Origin: an uncultured Solirubrobacteraceae bacterium
GTDB taxonomy: Bacteria > Actinomycetota > Thermoleophilia > Solirubrobacterales > Solirubrobacteraceae
Reading direction: 5' to 3'
NCBI GenBank assembly: GCA_902806175.1
Contig: CADCVQ010000009.1
Coordinates: forward strand, 20,655 to 84,654
Length of the DNA: 64,000 bases
In this document: piece after piece, positions 16,045-25,506 of the stretch
Layout of the letters: each line of letters begins with the position of its first letter
How positions within the stretch are numbered: position 1 is the stretch's first letter
Made by a program: the position numbers and the translations under genes
The notes under the pieces: generated by a model
Seen by the model: only the letters and a program-made list of their open reading frames with translations
Database searches by the model: none
Told to the model about the DNA's origin: nothing

Positions 16045-18201
16045 ATGTCCGGCCGAATCCTCCTTTGCGGTGCCTTCCTGCTCGCGGCGCTTGTCGTCGT
16101 GCTGCCGACGGCGCCCGGCGGCGCGCATCCCGGCGAGGCGCACAGCCTCGCGCAATCCGCTGCGATCGGCGGCAAGGGCCTCTTCTCCAACCTCGCGGGC
16201 GCGCGCCAGGCGAACGCCGCCTCGGTCCTGACGCGCTTCGCGACGCCGCGCCAGGCGGCGACGCCGGCCGGTCCGTGCACGGAGGCCGCGACCAAGGCGA
16301 TGCCGGTGGGCGACGGTCACCGCCACGACGACATCGCCTCGCACGAGTTCGCCTGCCGGATGCGGCAGGCGGCGTTCGTCCCGCTCACCGAGCAGCTCAA
16401 GGACCGCCCGAACGTGATCCTCGGCGAGATGGACGTCAAGGCCGACATCGCCGCGATCGAGATCACCTACCCGCAGGCCGGCGTCCTGTTCTTCGACGTG
16501 TCCGACCCGTCGCAGCCGAAGTTCCTCTCGCGCTATGACGCCACCGAGTGCGACCAGCTGCTCATGGACATCAACTGCGGGGCGTTCGTCGACCTCGCGC
16601 CGGACGGCAAGACCGCCTACCTGTCGATCCAGAAGCTCACGCTGCTGCCGACCCTGCCGCTGGACCCCAACGCGCTCAACCAGGCGGGGCCTGGCGTCGA
16701 CGTCATCGACCTGGCCAACCCGCGCAAGCCGGTCCGCACCCAGTTCTATCCGATCGCCGGGCTGGGCGGCGTGCACACGGTGCGCTCGCACACGATCCCC
16801 AGCGGGCCGTCCAGCGCCGACAAGCCGCGCGCGCCGGGCGAGTACGTCATCTCCAACCAGAACGGCGTCGGGATCGACATCGCGAAGGTGACGAAGGTCG
16901 CCGGCAAGCGGATCCTCACGACCGTGCGCAACATCCTCAGCCGCGACCTGACCGCGACGATCGTCAACAACGAGGTCCACGACACGTTCATCCAGAACGA
17001 CCCGCTCGACGGGCGCACGTACCTCTACAACGCCGCCGGCTTCGCGACCGGCTTCAGCGTCTACGACATCACCGACCCGACGCGCCTCAAGCAGGTCGCC
17101 GAGTGGGACCTGACGCCGGAGTGCGAGGACGACTGGTACGCGCACACGATCGACGTCACGCACAGAGACGGCCGGCGCTACGTGACGATGCCCGCCGAGA
17201 TGCTGCTGATGGCCGACAAGAACACCCCAACCGGCCTGGCGGAGATGACCGCCGAGGACCAGCGCGCGGGCTGCGGGACGTTCGTCGGCAACGGCGACAA
17301 GCCGGGCCCGCTGTGGATCGTCGACGCGACGGACTTCTCCAAGCTCGGCCCGGCCAACGACCGCAAGACGCCCTCGGAGGCCGCGGCGACCGACGCGGCG
17401 CTGAAGAAGGCCTCCCAGGACGCACTCGTCGCGACGTGGACCAACCCGGCGGGGCGCGCCGGCGGTTCGCTGACGTTCTCGCCGCACAACCAGCAGATCG
17501 TGGGCGACAAGATCTACCTGTCGCACTACCACGGCGGCGTGTACGTGCTCGACGCGTCGGCGGCCTTCGCGGGCAGGCGCGAGCGCCCGAAGGAGCTCGG
17601 CTTCATCGTGCCGCACGACAGGCGCACGCGGCCGCTGCTCGGCCAGCCGCCGCTGACCGGCCTGCTCGGGCGCTTCTTCACCGACTTCCCGCTGGGCCGG
17701 CCGGAGATCTGGGACATGGTCGTCTACAAGGACTACGTGCTCGCCTCGGACATGACCGGCGGGCTGTACTCGCTGAAGTACGACGCCAGCCCGACGCAGC
17801 TGTGCGCCGACGCCAGCCGCCCACGCTCGGTGCTGAGCCGCAAGCGCTCCAGGCTGCGCTCGGACCGCATCCTGCTGCGCGGCACCGCGAGCGACCGCGG
17901 TTGCGCTGCGAGCAGCACGACCCGCAAGCGGGCGGGCTCCGTGAGCAAGGTCAGCGTCGCCGTGGCACGCGAGGCGGGCAAGACGTGTCGCTTCCTCAGC
18001 AAGCGCGGCAGGCTCGGCGAGGCGCGCGCGTGCTCCAAGCCCGTCTACCTGCGCGCGAAGGGCACGAAGAGCTGGCGCCTGGAGCTCAAGGGCTCGTTCG
18101 GCACCGGGACCTATCGCGTGCTCGTTCGCGCGCGCGACGGCGCCGGCAACCGCGAGCGCGTGAAGACGACCACGCTGCGGCTGCGCTCCGCCAGGCGCTG
18201 A
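16045..18201 (+). CDS. Large secreted beta-propeller-like (LVIVD-type) protein with Ig-like tail
   Basis: 718 residues. An N-terminal signal peptide (LLCGAFLLAALVVVLPTAPG) is followed by a histidine-containing segment (GDGHRHDDIASHEF) and repeated blade-like motifs in which a name such as VLFFDVSDPSQPKFLSRY, VDVIDLANPRKP or FSVYDITDPTRLKQV recurs, as in LVIVD-repeat proteins. The last about 130 residues are a basic Ig-like module with paired cysteines (CRFLSKRGR, ARACSKPVYL) and GTYRVLVRARDGAGN, a type common on extracellular proteins of this kind of actinobacterium. Probably extracellular; no enzymatic motif is certain. Confidence 0.7.
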   Translation: MSGRILLCGAFLLAALVVVLPTAPGGAHPGEAHSLAQSAAIGGKGLFSNLAGARQANAASVLTRFATPRQAATPAGPCTEAATKAMPVGDGHRHDDIASHEFACRMRQAAFVPLTEQLKDRPNVILGEMDVKADIAAIEITYPQAGVLFFDVSDPSQPKFLSRYDATECDQLLMDINCGAFVDLAPDGKTAYLSIQKLTLLPTLPLDPNALNQAGPGVDVIDLANPRKPVRTQFYPIAGLGGVHTVRSHTIPSGPSSADKPRAPGEYVISNQNGVGIDIAKVTKVAGKRILTTVRNILSRDLTATIVNNEVHDTFIQNDPLDGRTYLYNAAGFATGFSVYDITDPTRLKQVAEWDLTPECEDDWYAHTIDVTHRDGRRYVTMPAEMLLMADKNTPTGLAEMTAEDQRAGCGTFVGNGDKPGPLWIVDATDFSKLGPANDRKTPSEAAATDAALKKASQDALVATWTNPAGRAGGSLTFSPHNQQIVGDKIYLSHYHGGVYVLDASAAFAGRRERPKELGFIVPHDRRTRPLLGQPPLTGLLGRFFTDFPLGRPEIWDMVVYKDYVLASDMTGGLYSLKYDASPTQLCADASRPRSVLSRKRSRLRSDRILLRGTASDRGCAASSTTRKRAGSVSKVSVAVAREAGKTCRFLSKRGRLGEARACSKPVYLRAKGTKSWRLELKGSFGTGTYRVLVRARDGAGNRERVKTTTLRLRSARR

Positions 18202-18301
18202 ACCGCATCGGGCCCGGCGGCGCGATCGCTGCGTGGCGAGGTGCCTGCGAGCCCGCCGGGAGCGTCCGGAGGTAGCGTCCGCCCAGCCCTAGGATGGAAG
18301 C

Positions 18302-18760
18302 GTGTTGGAGGTCAGGCTACTCGGAGCGCTCGAGGCGCGGGCAGGCGAGGTCGTGCTGCCGCCGCCGGCCCATCCGCAGGGTCCGGCGCTGCTCGCGTGG
18401 CTGGCGCTGCACCCCGGCGAGCACGAGCGCGGGCCGCTCGCTGCACTGCTGTGGCCGGGACTGCCGCCCGCCAACGCGCGGACCGCGCTGCGCAGCGCAA
18501 CATGGGCGCTGCGGCGGATGCTGGGTCCCGAACAGGGTCTCGTGCTCAACGGCCGCTACTCGATCGGGCTGCGCTGCAGCACCGACGTGCAGGAGTTCGA
18601 GCGCCACGCCGCTGCCGGCGACGTCGCCGCGGCGCTCGAGCTCTGCCGCGGCGAGCTGCTGGCCGACCTCGGCCACGACCTCGGCTGGGTCCTGGCCGCG
18701 CGGGCCGACCACGCAGAGCGCGTGCAGGCGCTGCGCGCGCAGATGCCCGCCGAGCGCTAG
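18302..18760 (+). CDS. SARP-type winged-helix protein, shortened before the activation domain
   Basis: 152 residues from GTG 18302. The start LEVRLLGALEARAGEV and helices up to NARTALRSATWALRRMLG are the OmpR-like DNA-binding domain of SARP/BTAD regulators, followed by the first helices of the bacterial transcriptional activation domain (DVQEFERHAAAGDVAAALELCRG). Such proteins normally have at least 250 residues, so the BTAD domain is incomplete. The stop TAG is the terminal TAG of the inverted-repeat element at 18757-18926, suggesting that element insertion or a rearrangement cut the gene. Whether the product still works is unknown. Confidence 0.7.
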   Translation: MLEVRLLGALEARAGEVVLPPPAHPQGPALLAWLALHPGEHERGPLAALLWPGLPPANARTALRSATWALRRMLGPEQGLVLNGRYSIGLRCSTDVQEFERHAAAGDVAAALELCRGELLADLGHDLGWVLAARADHAERVQALRAQMPAER

Positions 18761-18926
18761 TGGACGCGTCCGCAAGTTCTGCGGGTTTTCCGGGCGCCCG
18801 ATCCGCGCCTGACGTCCGCCGGCGCCCGCCCCCGTGCCACCAGCACGAAGGCGGGACACCGTCGACCGTCAGATCACGGCCGGGCATCCCGCAAAACCTC
18901 GCACAACTTCCGGACGCGCCCACTAG
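18757..18926. repeat. Inverted-repeat element, copy 1 (170 bp)
   Basis: Left arm 18757-18799 and right arm 18882-18926 are imperfect inverted repeats that share CTAGTGG, CGCGTCCG, AAGTT, TGCG, GTTTT and CGGG in order. A small central hairpin (GTGC/GCAC around 18834-18846) lies between them. A second copy with diverged but still paired arms is at 49385-49552. Both copies begin or end in CTAG that supplies the stop codon of a neighbouring gene. There is no open frame inside, so it is a MITE-like or REP-like repeat or a structured transcript end. The remaining sequence 18927-19058 before the response regulator contains no gene. Confidence 0.65.
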
Positions 18927-19058
18927 CTGCACGAACCCGGCGCCGTGCGTTCCCGCGTACGCACCGGGTCGTGGCGCCTATGCAGCGCCAGGCGCGGCAT
19001 CTCCGCCACGACGCGCTCGCCGGGGACCATCCCCAGCGCCCTCCGTAGACTCGCCCTC

Positions 19059-19724
19059 ATGTCAGACCCGGCCGTGCTGCTGGTCGACGACGACGCCCCG
19101 ATCCGGCGCATGCTCGAGCGGACGCTGGCCGCCGAGGGCTACGCGGTCGCCGCGGTCGCCGACGGTGGTGCCGCGCTCGCGCAGGTCGAGCGCTCGCTGC
19201 CCGACCTCATCGTGCTCGACGTCACGATGCCCGGGATCGACGGGCTCGCCGTCACGCGGCGGCTGCGCGCGAAGGGGCTGCCCGTCCCGATCCTGCTGCT
19301 GACCGCGCGCGACGCGCTCGCCGAGCGCGTCGCGGGGCTGGACGCGGGCGCCGACGACTACCTCGTCAAGCCGTTCGAGGTCGAGGAGCTGACGGCCCGC
19401 GTGCGGGCGCTGCTGCGACGCAACCAGCCGGCCGGCGACCAGCTCGCCTTCGCCGACCTCGCGCTCGACGTCGAGTCGCTGGCCGCCAGGCGCGGCGGCC
19501 GCGACCTCGAGCTCACGCGCCGCGAAGCGCAGCTGCTCGAGCTGCTGCTGCGCAACGCGCGTACGGTCGTGACGCGCGAGCTCGCGCTCGACGAGGTGTG
19601 GGGCGCCGACGCCGAGGCCGGGACGAACGTCGTCGACCGCTACGTCGCCTACCTGCGCCGCAAGCTCGGCGACCCCGCGCTGATCCACACCGTCCGGGGA
19701 GTCGGCTTCCGGCTGGACACGTGA
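19059..19724 (+). CDS. OmpR/MprA-type response regulator
   Basis: 221 residues from ATG 19059. Receiver domain with D10-D12 acidic pocket, phospho-acceptor D54 (IVLDVTMPG), T82 and K104 (DDYLVKPF), then a winged-helix DNA-binding domain (LELTRREAQLLELLLRNA, DRYVAYLRRKLG, VRGVGFRLDT). The stop overlaps the GTG of the kinase gene by 4 nt, so it is one half of a classical two-component system. Downstream lie a LolA-like protein and an ABC exporter, likely targets or co-transcribed genes. The signal is unknown; MprA-type systems often sense envelope stress. Confidence 0.9.
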   Translation: MSDPAVLLVDDDAPIRRMLERTLAAEGYAVAAVADGGAALAQVERSLPDLIVLDVTMPGIDGLAVTRRLRAKGLPVPILLLTARDALAERVAGLDAGADDYLVKPFEVEELTARVRALLRRNQPAGDQLAFADLALDVESLAARRGGRDLELTRREAQLLELLLRNARTVVTRELALDEVWGADAEAGTNVVDRYVAYLRRKLGDPALIHTVRGVGFRLDT

Positions 19725-21115
19725 GCACGCTGAGCCTGCGGGCGCGCGTGGCGGCCGCCGCCGTCGTCGCGATCGTCGTCGCCGTCGTGCTGCTCGCGGT
19801 CGCAGTCCCGGCGCTGCTGCAGCGCCAGCTCACCGGCGAGCTCGACAGCGCGCTGCGCAGCCGGGCGGTCGAGGTCGCGCGGCTGGCGTCCTCGACGCCC
19901 GCGCTGCTGACGCAGCCGGGCGCGCTGGAGGGTCGCCTCACCGGCGGGGCGCTGTTCGTGCAGGTCGTCGACCGTCGCGGCCGGATCGTCGCGCGCTCCG
20001 GCGCGCTCGGCGGACGCCTGCTGCCGGCGGGCTCGGCCCTGCGCGGCGCGCTGGCGCAGCGCCGCACCGGCTATGCGGACGATGCCCTCGGCAGCGAGCC
20101 GATCCGCATCTACGCCGCGCCGCTCGGCGAGCTCGGCGGTGGCTCGGCGCGCGGCGGCGCGGTCCTCGTCGCCGCCACCACGGCGGAGATCGACGAGACG
20201 CTCGGCCGTGCGCGCCGGCTCGTGCTGCTCTGCGCGCTCGCAGCCGCCGCGCTCGCGGCGCTGACCGCGACGCTGCTCACGCGCCGCGCGCTCGGGCCGC
20301 TGGCGCGACTGTCGTCCGGCGCGCGCCGGATCGAGCGCACCGGCGACGCCTCCGAGCGGCTGCCGGTACCCGCCGCGCGCGATGAGGTCGGCGAGCTGGC
20401 CGACACGCTCAACGCGATGCTCGCCTCGCTGGAACGGGCGCGCGAGGCCGAGCAGCGCTTCGTCGCCGACGCGTCGCACGAGCTGCGCACGCCGCTCACG
20501 GCCCTACGCGGCAACGCCGCCTACGTCGCGCGCCACGGCGCCGACCCCGCCGTCCTGGCCGACATCGAGGCAGACGCGGCGCGGCTGGCGAGCCTGCTCG
20601 ACGACCTGCTCGCACTTGCCCGCGAGGATGCCGCCGAGCCCGCCGCGGCGCGCGGGGAGAAGGTGGCGCTCGGCGAGCTCGCGCGTGCCGTCGCCGCGAC
20701 CGACGCCCGCGCCGAGGTCGTGATCGCGCCCGGCGCCGGGCAGGCGGCCGTCCAGGCCGAGCCGGTCGCGCTCGAGCGCGCCGTCGGCAACCTCGTCAGC
20801 AACGCGCGCACGCACGGGCCCGCCGACGGCGCGATCACGATCACCGTCGCGCTGTCGCCGGACGGCGAGCGCGCGCGCATCACCGTCGCCGACGAAGGCG
20901 CCGGGCTCGGCGCCGACGCGGCACGCCACGCATTCGAGCGCTTCTGGCGCGGGTCGCAGGCGCGGGCCGGCGGCTCCGGGCTGGGGCTTGCGATCGTCCG
21001 CGCGACGGCCGAGCGCCACGGCGGCTCGGCGACCGCCGACGGCGCGCGCTTCACGATCGAGCTTCCGGCCCTCAGAGATCTCTCAGACTCCGGGCGTAGA
21101 ACACCGGCTGCCTAG
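19721..21115 (+). CDS. Membrane sensor histidine kinase (partner of the preceding regulator)
   Basis: 464 residues from GTG 19721 (GTGA overlap with the regulator). TM1 (about 10-32), an extracytoplasmic sensor loop of about 130 residues, TM2 (about 166-188), a HAMP domain (RRALGPLARLSSGARRIE), a HisKA motif FVADASHELRTPLTALRGN (H253) and HATPase motifs (NLVSNARTHG, DEGAGL, GSGLGLAIV). The layout is that of MprB/CseC-like envelope sensors. The last residues (LSDSGRRTPAA) run up to the LolA-like gene 30 bp away. Confidence 0.9.
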   Translation: MSTLSLRARVAAAAVVAIVVAVVLLAVAVPALLQRQLTGELDSALRSRAVEVARLASSTPALLTQPGALEGRLTGGALFVQVVDRRGRIVARSGALGGRLLPAGSALRGALAQRRTGYADDALGSEPIRIYAAPLGELGGGSARGGAVLVAATTAEIDETLGRARRLVLLCALAAAALAALTATLLTRRALGPLARLSSGARRIERTGDASERLPVPAARDEVGELADTLNAMLASLERAREAEQRFVADASHELRTPLTALRGNAAYVARHGADPAVLADIEADAARLASLLDDLLALAREDAAEPAAARGEKVALGELARAVAATDARAEVVIAPGAGQAAVQAEPVALERAVGNLVSNARTHGPADGAITITVALSPDGERARITVADEGAGLGADAARHAFERFWRGSQARAGGSGLGLAIVRATAERHGGSATADGARFTIELPALRDLSDSGRRTPAA

Positions 21116-21145
21116 CGCAACGCCGATCTCCGAGGACCTACCGCC

Positions 21146-22354
21146 ATGTCACGACTTCGCACCGCATCCGCCCGCAGGCTCGCCGCCATCCTGGCCGTCG
21201 CGGCCGGCCTCGCGCTGACCGCCGCGGTCGCGCAGGGCGCGCTCAGCGGCAGCGGCCCGACGCCGCAGCCCAAGGCGCTCGCCAGCGCGATCCTTGCTGC
21301 GTTCAACGCCCCGGCGCCCGACGGCGTCACCGCGAAGATCGAGTTCTCCAACGACCTGCTGCCGTCCGGCTCGCTGCCCAGCGGCAGCGCCTCGCCGCTG
21401 CTGTCGGGCGCCGACGGACGGCTCTGGATCCAGCGCAGCGGCGACTTCCGGATCGAACTGCAGTCCGACGCCGGCGACGCGCAGATCGTCGCGGTCGGCG
21501 ACAAGGTCACCGTCTACGACGCCAGCTCGCAGACGCTGTACCGCGCGACGCTGCCCGACGACGGCAGGGACCTCACGAAGCCGGGCGACCACGACGGCGA
21601 GAAGCTCACGCTCGCGAAGGTCCAGCGGGCGCTCGACCGGCTCGCCAGGACGTGGACCGTCTCGGGCGCCGAGCCGACCTCGACCGCCGGGCGACCGAGT
21701 TACACCGTGAAGATCTCGCCGAAGGACGACGGCGGGCTGCTCGGCGCGGCCGAGCTGGCATGGGATGCGGTCCGCGGCGCACCGCTGCGGGCCGCGATCT
21801 ACGCGCAGGGCAAGTCGGCGCCCGTGCTCGAGGTCAAGGCGACCGAGGTCTCCTACGACGCCGTCGCGGACTCCGACGTGCGCGTGGCGCCCCCGGCCGG
21901 CGCCGAAGTCGTCGACCTCAGCGCGTCGCGCGACGAGCGGCGCAGCGATCGCACGCGCGCCGACAGGCGCAAGGATTCCGTGGTCGCCGGCGTCGCCGCC
22001 GTCCAGCGCGAGCTGGGCTTCGAGCTCGCGGCACCGGCCACGCTCGCCGGCCTGCCGCGCCGGGAGGTTCGCCTCGTGACGTTCGACGGCGCCAACGGCG
22101 CGCTTGCGATCTACGGCGAGGGCCTCGGCGCGATCGGCGTCCTGCAGCGCAAGGCGCAGCCCGCCGACGAGAAGCGGCGCAAGGGCGACAACGCCCTGCG
22201 CCTGCCGCAGATCAACATCGACGGCGCCACCGGCTCGGAGCTTGCGACCGCGCTCGGGACGATCGTGACCTTCGAGCGCAACGGCGTGTCGTATGTCGTC
22301 GCCGGGTCGGTGCCGCCGGTCGCGGCCGAGAACGCGGCACGAGGGCTGAAGTGA
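21146..22354 (+). CDS. Exported LolA-like (outer-membrane-lipoprotein-carrier fold) protein
   Basis: 402 residues with an N-terminal signal segment (LAAILAVAAGLALTAAVAQG) and a central beta-rich region resembling actinobacterial LolA/DUF2092 proteins: GADGRLWIQRSGDFRIELQ, then GDKVTVYDASSQTLYRATL and a C-terminal GVSYVVAGSVPPVAAENAAR. Such proteins are regularly encoded directly before an ABC exporter ATPase, as here (GTGA overlap at 22351). GAGGA before ATG 21146 is a reasonable ribosome-binding site. Transport of a lipid or lipoprotein to the cell surface is inferred from the fold and neighbours. Confidence 0.75.
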   Translation: MSRLRTASARRLAAILAVAAGLALTAAVAQGALSGSGPTPQPKALASAILAAFNAPAPDGVTAKIEFSNDLLPSGSLPSGSASPLLSGADGRLWIQRSGDFRIELQSDAGDAQIVAVGDKVTVYDASSQTLYRATLPDDGRDLTKPGDHDGEKLTLAKVQRALDRLARTWTVSGAEPTSTAGRPSYTVKISPKDDGGLLGAAELAWDAVRGAPLRAAIYAQGKSAPVLEVKATEVSYDAVADSDVRVAPPAGAEVVDLSASRDERRSDRTRADRRKDSVVAGVAAVQRELGFELAAPATLAGLPRREVRLVTFDGANGALAIYGEGLGAIGVLQRKAQPADEKRRKGDNALRLPQINIDGATGSELATALGTIVTFERNGVSYVVAGSVPPVAAENAARGLK

Positions 22355-23358
22355 GCGCCGCGCCCGCCGTCGAGGCGCGCGCGCTCGTCAAGCGCTACGG
22401 CCGCATCACCGCGGTCGATCACGTCGACCTGACGGTCAAGGCGGGCGACGTGTATGGCTACCTCGGACCCAACGGCGCGGGCAAGACGACGACGCTGCGG
22501 ATGATGCTCGGGCTGATCACGCCCGACGCCGGCACCGTCAAGCTGTTCGGCCGCGACCCGCTGGTCGACGGCGTGCGCGCACTGGATGGCGTCGCCGGGT
22601 TCGTCGAGGCGCCGCGCTTCTACCCCTACCTCAACGGCCGCAAGAACCTCGAGCTCGTCGCCGCGCTCGACGGCGGCGACGCGGCCTCCCGCATCGATGC
22701 TGCGCTGGACACGGTCGAGCTCGCCGACCGCGCGCGCGACAAGGTCGGCGGCTACTCGCACGGGATGCGCCAGCGTCTCGGCCTCGCGGGCGCGCTGCTG
22801 CGCGACCCGCGCCTGCTGATCCTCGACGAGCCCGCGACAGGCCTCGACCCGGGCGGCATGCGCGACATGCGCCTGCTGATCCGCCGGCTCGCCGACCAGG
22901 GCATGACGGTGCTGCTCTCCTCGCACCTCATGGCCGAGGTCGAGGAGCTCTGCGACCGCGTCGTGATCATCTCCAGCGGGCGGGTGCGCTACGAGGGCGC
23001 GCTCGACGAGCTCATCGCGACGACGGCCGGGCGCTACGAGCTGCGTACGACCGACGACGAGCGCGCGCAGCAGATCGCCGCCGCGCAGCGCGGGATCGGA
23101 GACCTCGAGCGCGACGCGCGCGGCCTGACGTTCGCCGCCGGCGAGCGCGCCGCGACCGCGCTGTCGATCGCACTCGGCGAGGCGGGCGTCGGGATCGCGG
23201 CACTCGTGCCGCGGACCGCGACGCTCGAGGAGCTGTTCTTCCGCATGACCGAAGAGGCGCCGGCTGGGGACCTCGCGCCGGCGGGTGTGTCGAATGACCG
23301 TCGCTCCGCGACGACGGATCGCCACACCCCCCGCGCCGAGGAGGAGGTGCGCGCATGA
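22351..23358 (+). CDS. ABC transporter ATP-binding protein (ABC-2 type exporter)
   Basis: 335 residues from GTG 22351. Walker A GPNGAGKTT, Q-loop region, signature YSHGMRQRLG, Walker B LLILDEPATGLDPGGM and switch His in SSHLMAEVEEL are all present, followed by an ABC-2-type C-terminal extension of about 100 residues. It is translationally coupled to the LolA-like gene upstream (GTGA) and to the permease downstream (ATGA at 23355). Exporter direction follows from the ABC-2 permease; the cargo is unknown. Confidence 0.9.
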   Translation: MSAAPAVEARALVKRYGRITAVDHVDLTVKAGDVYGYLGPNGAGKTTTLRMMLGLITPDAGTVKLFGRDPLVDGVRALDGVAGFVEAPRFYPYLNGRKNLELVAALDGGDAASRIDAALDTVELADRARDKVGGYSHGMRQRLGLAGALLRDPRLLILDEPATGLDPGGMRDMRLLIRRLADQGMTVLLSSHLMAEVEELCDRVVIISSGRVRYEGALDELIATTAGRYELRTTDDERAQQIAAAQRGIGDLERDARGLTFAAGERAATALSIALGEAGVGIAALVPRTATLEELFFRMTEEAPAGDLAPAGVSNDRRSATTDRHTPRAEEEVRA

Positions 23359-24215
23359 GTACCGTCGCCGCGCCACGCACCGTCGAGCGTCGCGAGCACA
23401 AGCACCCCGGCGTGGGCACCGTCTATGCCTGGGAGCTGCGCAAGCTGCGCTCCCAGAAGCGCACGTACCTCGGCCTCGGCGCCGCGGCGCTCGTGCCGCT
23501 GATCTTCGTCATCGCGCTGCTGTCGAGCAGCGGCGGCCCCGACGAGGTCCCGTTCGGGCGCTACGTCAAGGAGACGGGCCTGGCGGTCCCGCTCGTCGGT
23601 CTGCTGTTCAGCTCGGTCTGGCTGTTTCCGCTCATCACGTCGCTCGTCGCCGGTGACATCGTCTCCTCGGAGGACAACCACGGGACGCTGAAGACGATCC
23701 TCACGCGCTCCACCGAGCGCTGGCAGATCTTCGTCGCCAAGCTGCTCGCCGCGCTGACCTACGTCTTCGCCGCGCTCGTCGTCTTCGTCAGCGTGGGGCT
23801 CGTCCTCGGCGGCACGTTCTGGGGCTTCGATCCGCTGACGTCGCTGTCGGGAACGCAGATCCCCGCGGGCCGCGGGATGCTGCTGATCGGCGCGTCCGCG
23901 CTGGCGTACTTCATCCCGCTGATCGCGATCGCCGCGATCGCCTTTTTGCTGTCGACGGTCACCCACAACTCCGCGGCGGCCGTCGTCGGCACGCTGATCC
24001 TGTCGTTCATGATGCAGCTGCTGGCGATCATCTCGGGCCTGGACTTCATGGCGCCCTACCTGCTCTCCGAGCAGTTCGACGCCTGGCAGGGGCTGCTGCG
24101 CGATCCGACGGATTGGGCGCCGATCACGCACGCCGCGTGGGTGTCGGCGTGCTATGCGGTGCCCGCCGTGCTGTGGGCGTTTCTCGCGTTCCTGCGGCGC
24201 GACGTCGCCGGCTGA
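23355..24215 (+). CDS. ABC-2 type permease
   Basis: 286 residues with about six hydrophobic helices (AALVPLIFVIALL, PLVGLLFSSVWLFPLIT, TYVFAALVVFVSVGLVLGG, AYFIPLIAIAAIAFLL, VVGTLILSFMMQLLAII, ACYAVPAVLWAFLAFL). The motif GDIVSSEDNHGTLKTILTR after the second helix is characteristic of ABC-2 permeases. The start overlaps the ATPase stop. Together with the LolA-like protein and the two-component system it forms one plus-strand cluster. Confidence 0.88.
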   Translation: MSTVAAPRTVERREHKHPGVGTVYAWELRKLRSQKRTYLGLGAAALVPLIFVIALLSSSGGPDEVPFGRYVKETGLAVPLVGLLFSSVWLFPLITSLVAGDIVSSEDNHGTLKTILTRSTERWQIFVAKLLAALTYVFAALVVFVSVGLVLGGTFWGFDPLTSLSGTQIPAGRGMLLIGASALAYFIPLIAIAAIAFLLSTVTHNSAAAVVGTLILSFMMQLLAIISGLDFMAPYLLSEQFDAWQGLLRDPTDWAPITHAAWVSACYAVPAVLWAFLAFLRRDVAG

Positions 24216-24245
24216 CGCAACTGGCACGCGCGCGGCGGCGGTAGG

Positions 24246-25442
24246 GTGACCGCCGTGCCAGTCGACGTCGACGCGATCCTGCGGCCCTGGTTTGACGCGC
24301 TCATGCAGGAGGCGGGGCGCCCGGCGCTGTTCGATGCGCACACGCACTTCGGCCAGAACGACCCCGACACCTTTCGTCAGACGGCCGCGGAGCTGCTGGC
24401 GGATCTGCGACGCGTCGATGCCCGCGCGCTCGTCTTCCCGATGCACGAGCCCGACGGCTACGCGGCCGCCAACGACGCGGTCCTCGAAGCCGTCGCGGCC
24501 TCGGACGGCACGCTGCGCGCCCTGTGTCGCGTGCAGCCGCGCGACGACGACGCGCTCGCCGAGGCGCGGCGCTGCATGGACGCGGGGGCGGCCGGCATCA
24601 AGCTGCACCCGCGCGCGGAGGCGTTCGACATGGACGAGCCCTCCGTGCGTGAGCTCGTGGCGCTCGCGCACGAGCGGCGCGCGGTCGTGCTCATGCACGC
24701 CGGGCGCGGCATCGAGGCGCTCGGAACCAACACGATCCGCTACTCCGAGCAGTTCCCCGACGCGCGGCTGATCCTCGCGCACTGCGCGATCTCCGACCTG
24801 GCGTGGCTGGCCGGCGAGCTTCCGGCGCACCCCAACGTGTACGTCGACACCGCGTGGTGGCACCCCGCCGACATCCTCACCTTGTTCTGTCTCGCGCCAC
24901 CGGGCCAGGTGCTGTGGGCCAGCGACTCGCCCTATGGCCAGCCACTTCCGAGCGCGATCAATGCGCTGCGCTGCGCGCATGAGGCGGGCCTGACGCACGA
25001 GCAGATCGCGAGCGTGTTCGGCGCGCAGCTGGAGCGGCTGATCAGCGGGCAGGACGCGGTCGGCGCCGGACCGGCGCCGGGACCGAGCGCGGCACTGGAT
25101 CCGCTGCTCGAACGCGTCGTCGCGCACCTCACGACCGCGATGGGGCGCGCGTTCGCCGGCAGCGACCCGAGCGAGTCGATCGGCCTCGCGCGCCTGTCGG
25201 CCGGCGTCGGCGACGCGCACCCGCACGCCGACGTCTGCGCGGCGATCCTCTGGCTGCTGGACCTCATGGAGGAGCACATGGCGCCGCCACCGTCCGGGCG
25301 CGGGTTTCCGCTCGCCGGCCGCTTCGCCGTGGCAGCGCTCGTGCTCGCCCGCACGCCGCGCGCGGCCCTGCCGCCGGACGTCGCCGCCGGCGCGGGCAGC
25401 GCCAGCCACGAGCACGCGCAGCGCGGAACGACCGCCAGCTGA
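24246..25442 (+). CDS. Amidohydrolase (metal-dependent TIM-barrel hydrolase)
   Basis: 398 residues. Amidohydrolase_2-type metal ligands are visible: DAHTHFGQND (HxH), GIKLHPRAEAFDM, VVLMHAGRG, LILAHCAISD and WASDSPYG (catalytic Asp). The C-terminal 120 residues (after about 275) are an Ala-rich helical extension not typical of the family. Start is GTG 24246 or GTG 24255. It lies 30 bp after the permease on the same strand, and co-transcription is likely. Substrate cannot be predicted. Confidence 0.78.
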   Translation: MTAVPVDVDAILRPWFDALMQEAGRPALFDAHTHFGQNDPDTFRQTAAELLADLRRVDARALVFPMHEPDGYAAANDAVLEAVAASDGTLRALCRVQPRDDDALAEARRCMDAGAAGIKLHPRAEAFDMDEPSVRELVALAHERRAVVLMHAGRGIEALGTNTIRYSEQFPDARLILAHCAISDLAWLAGELPAHPNVYVDTAWWHPADILTLFCLAPPGQVLWASDSPYGQPLPSAINALRCAHEAGLTHEQIASVFGAQLERLISGQDAVGAGPAPGPSAALDPLLERVVAHLTTAMGRAFAGSDPSESIGLARLSAGVGDAHPHADVCAAILWLLDLMEEHMAPPPSGRGFPLAGRFAVAALVLARTPRAALPPDVAAGAGSASHEHAQRGTTAS

Positions 25443-25452
25443 CGCAGACGCG

Positions 25453-25470
25453 CCAACGGATGGGCGTTGG
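25453..25470 (+). terminator. Hairpin after the amidohydrolase gene
   Basis: A 6-bp stem CCAACG/CGTTGG with a 6-nt loop, followed by TTG, lies 10 nt downstream of the stop at 25442. It probably separates this cluster from the FNT channel gene. Confidence 0.4.
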
Positions 25471-25506
25471 TTGCGGCCGGCCGCGATCGGGGAGACAGGA
25501 GCGGTC

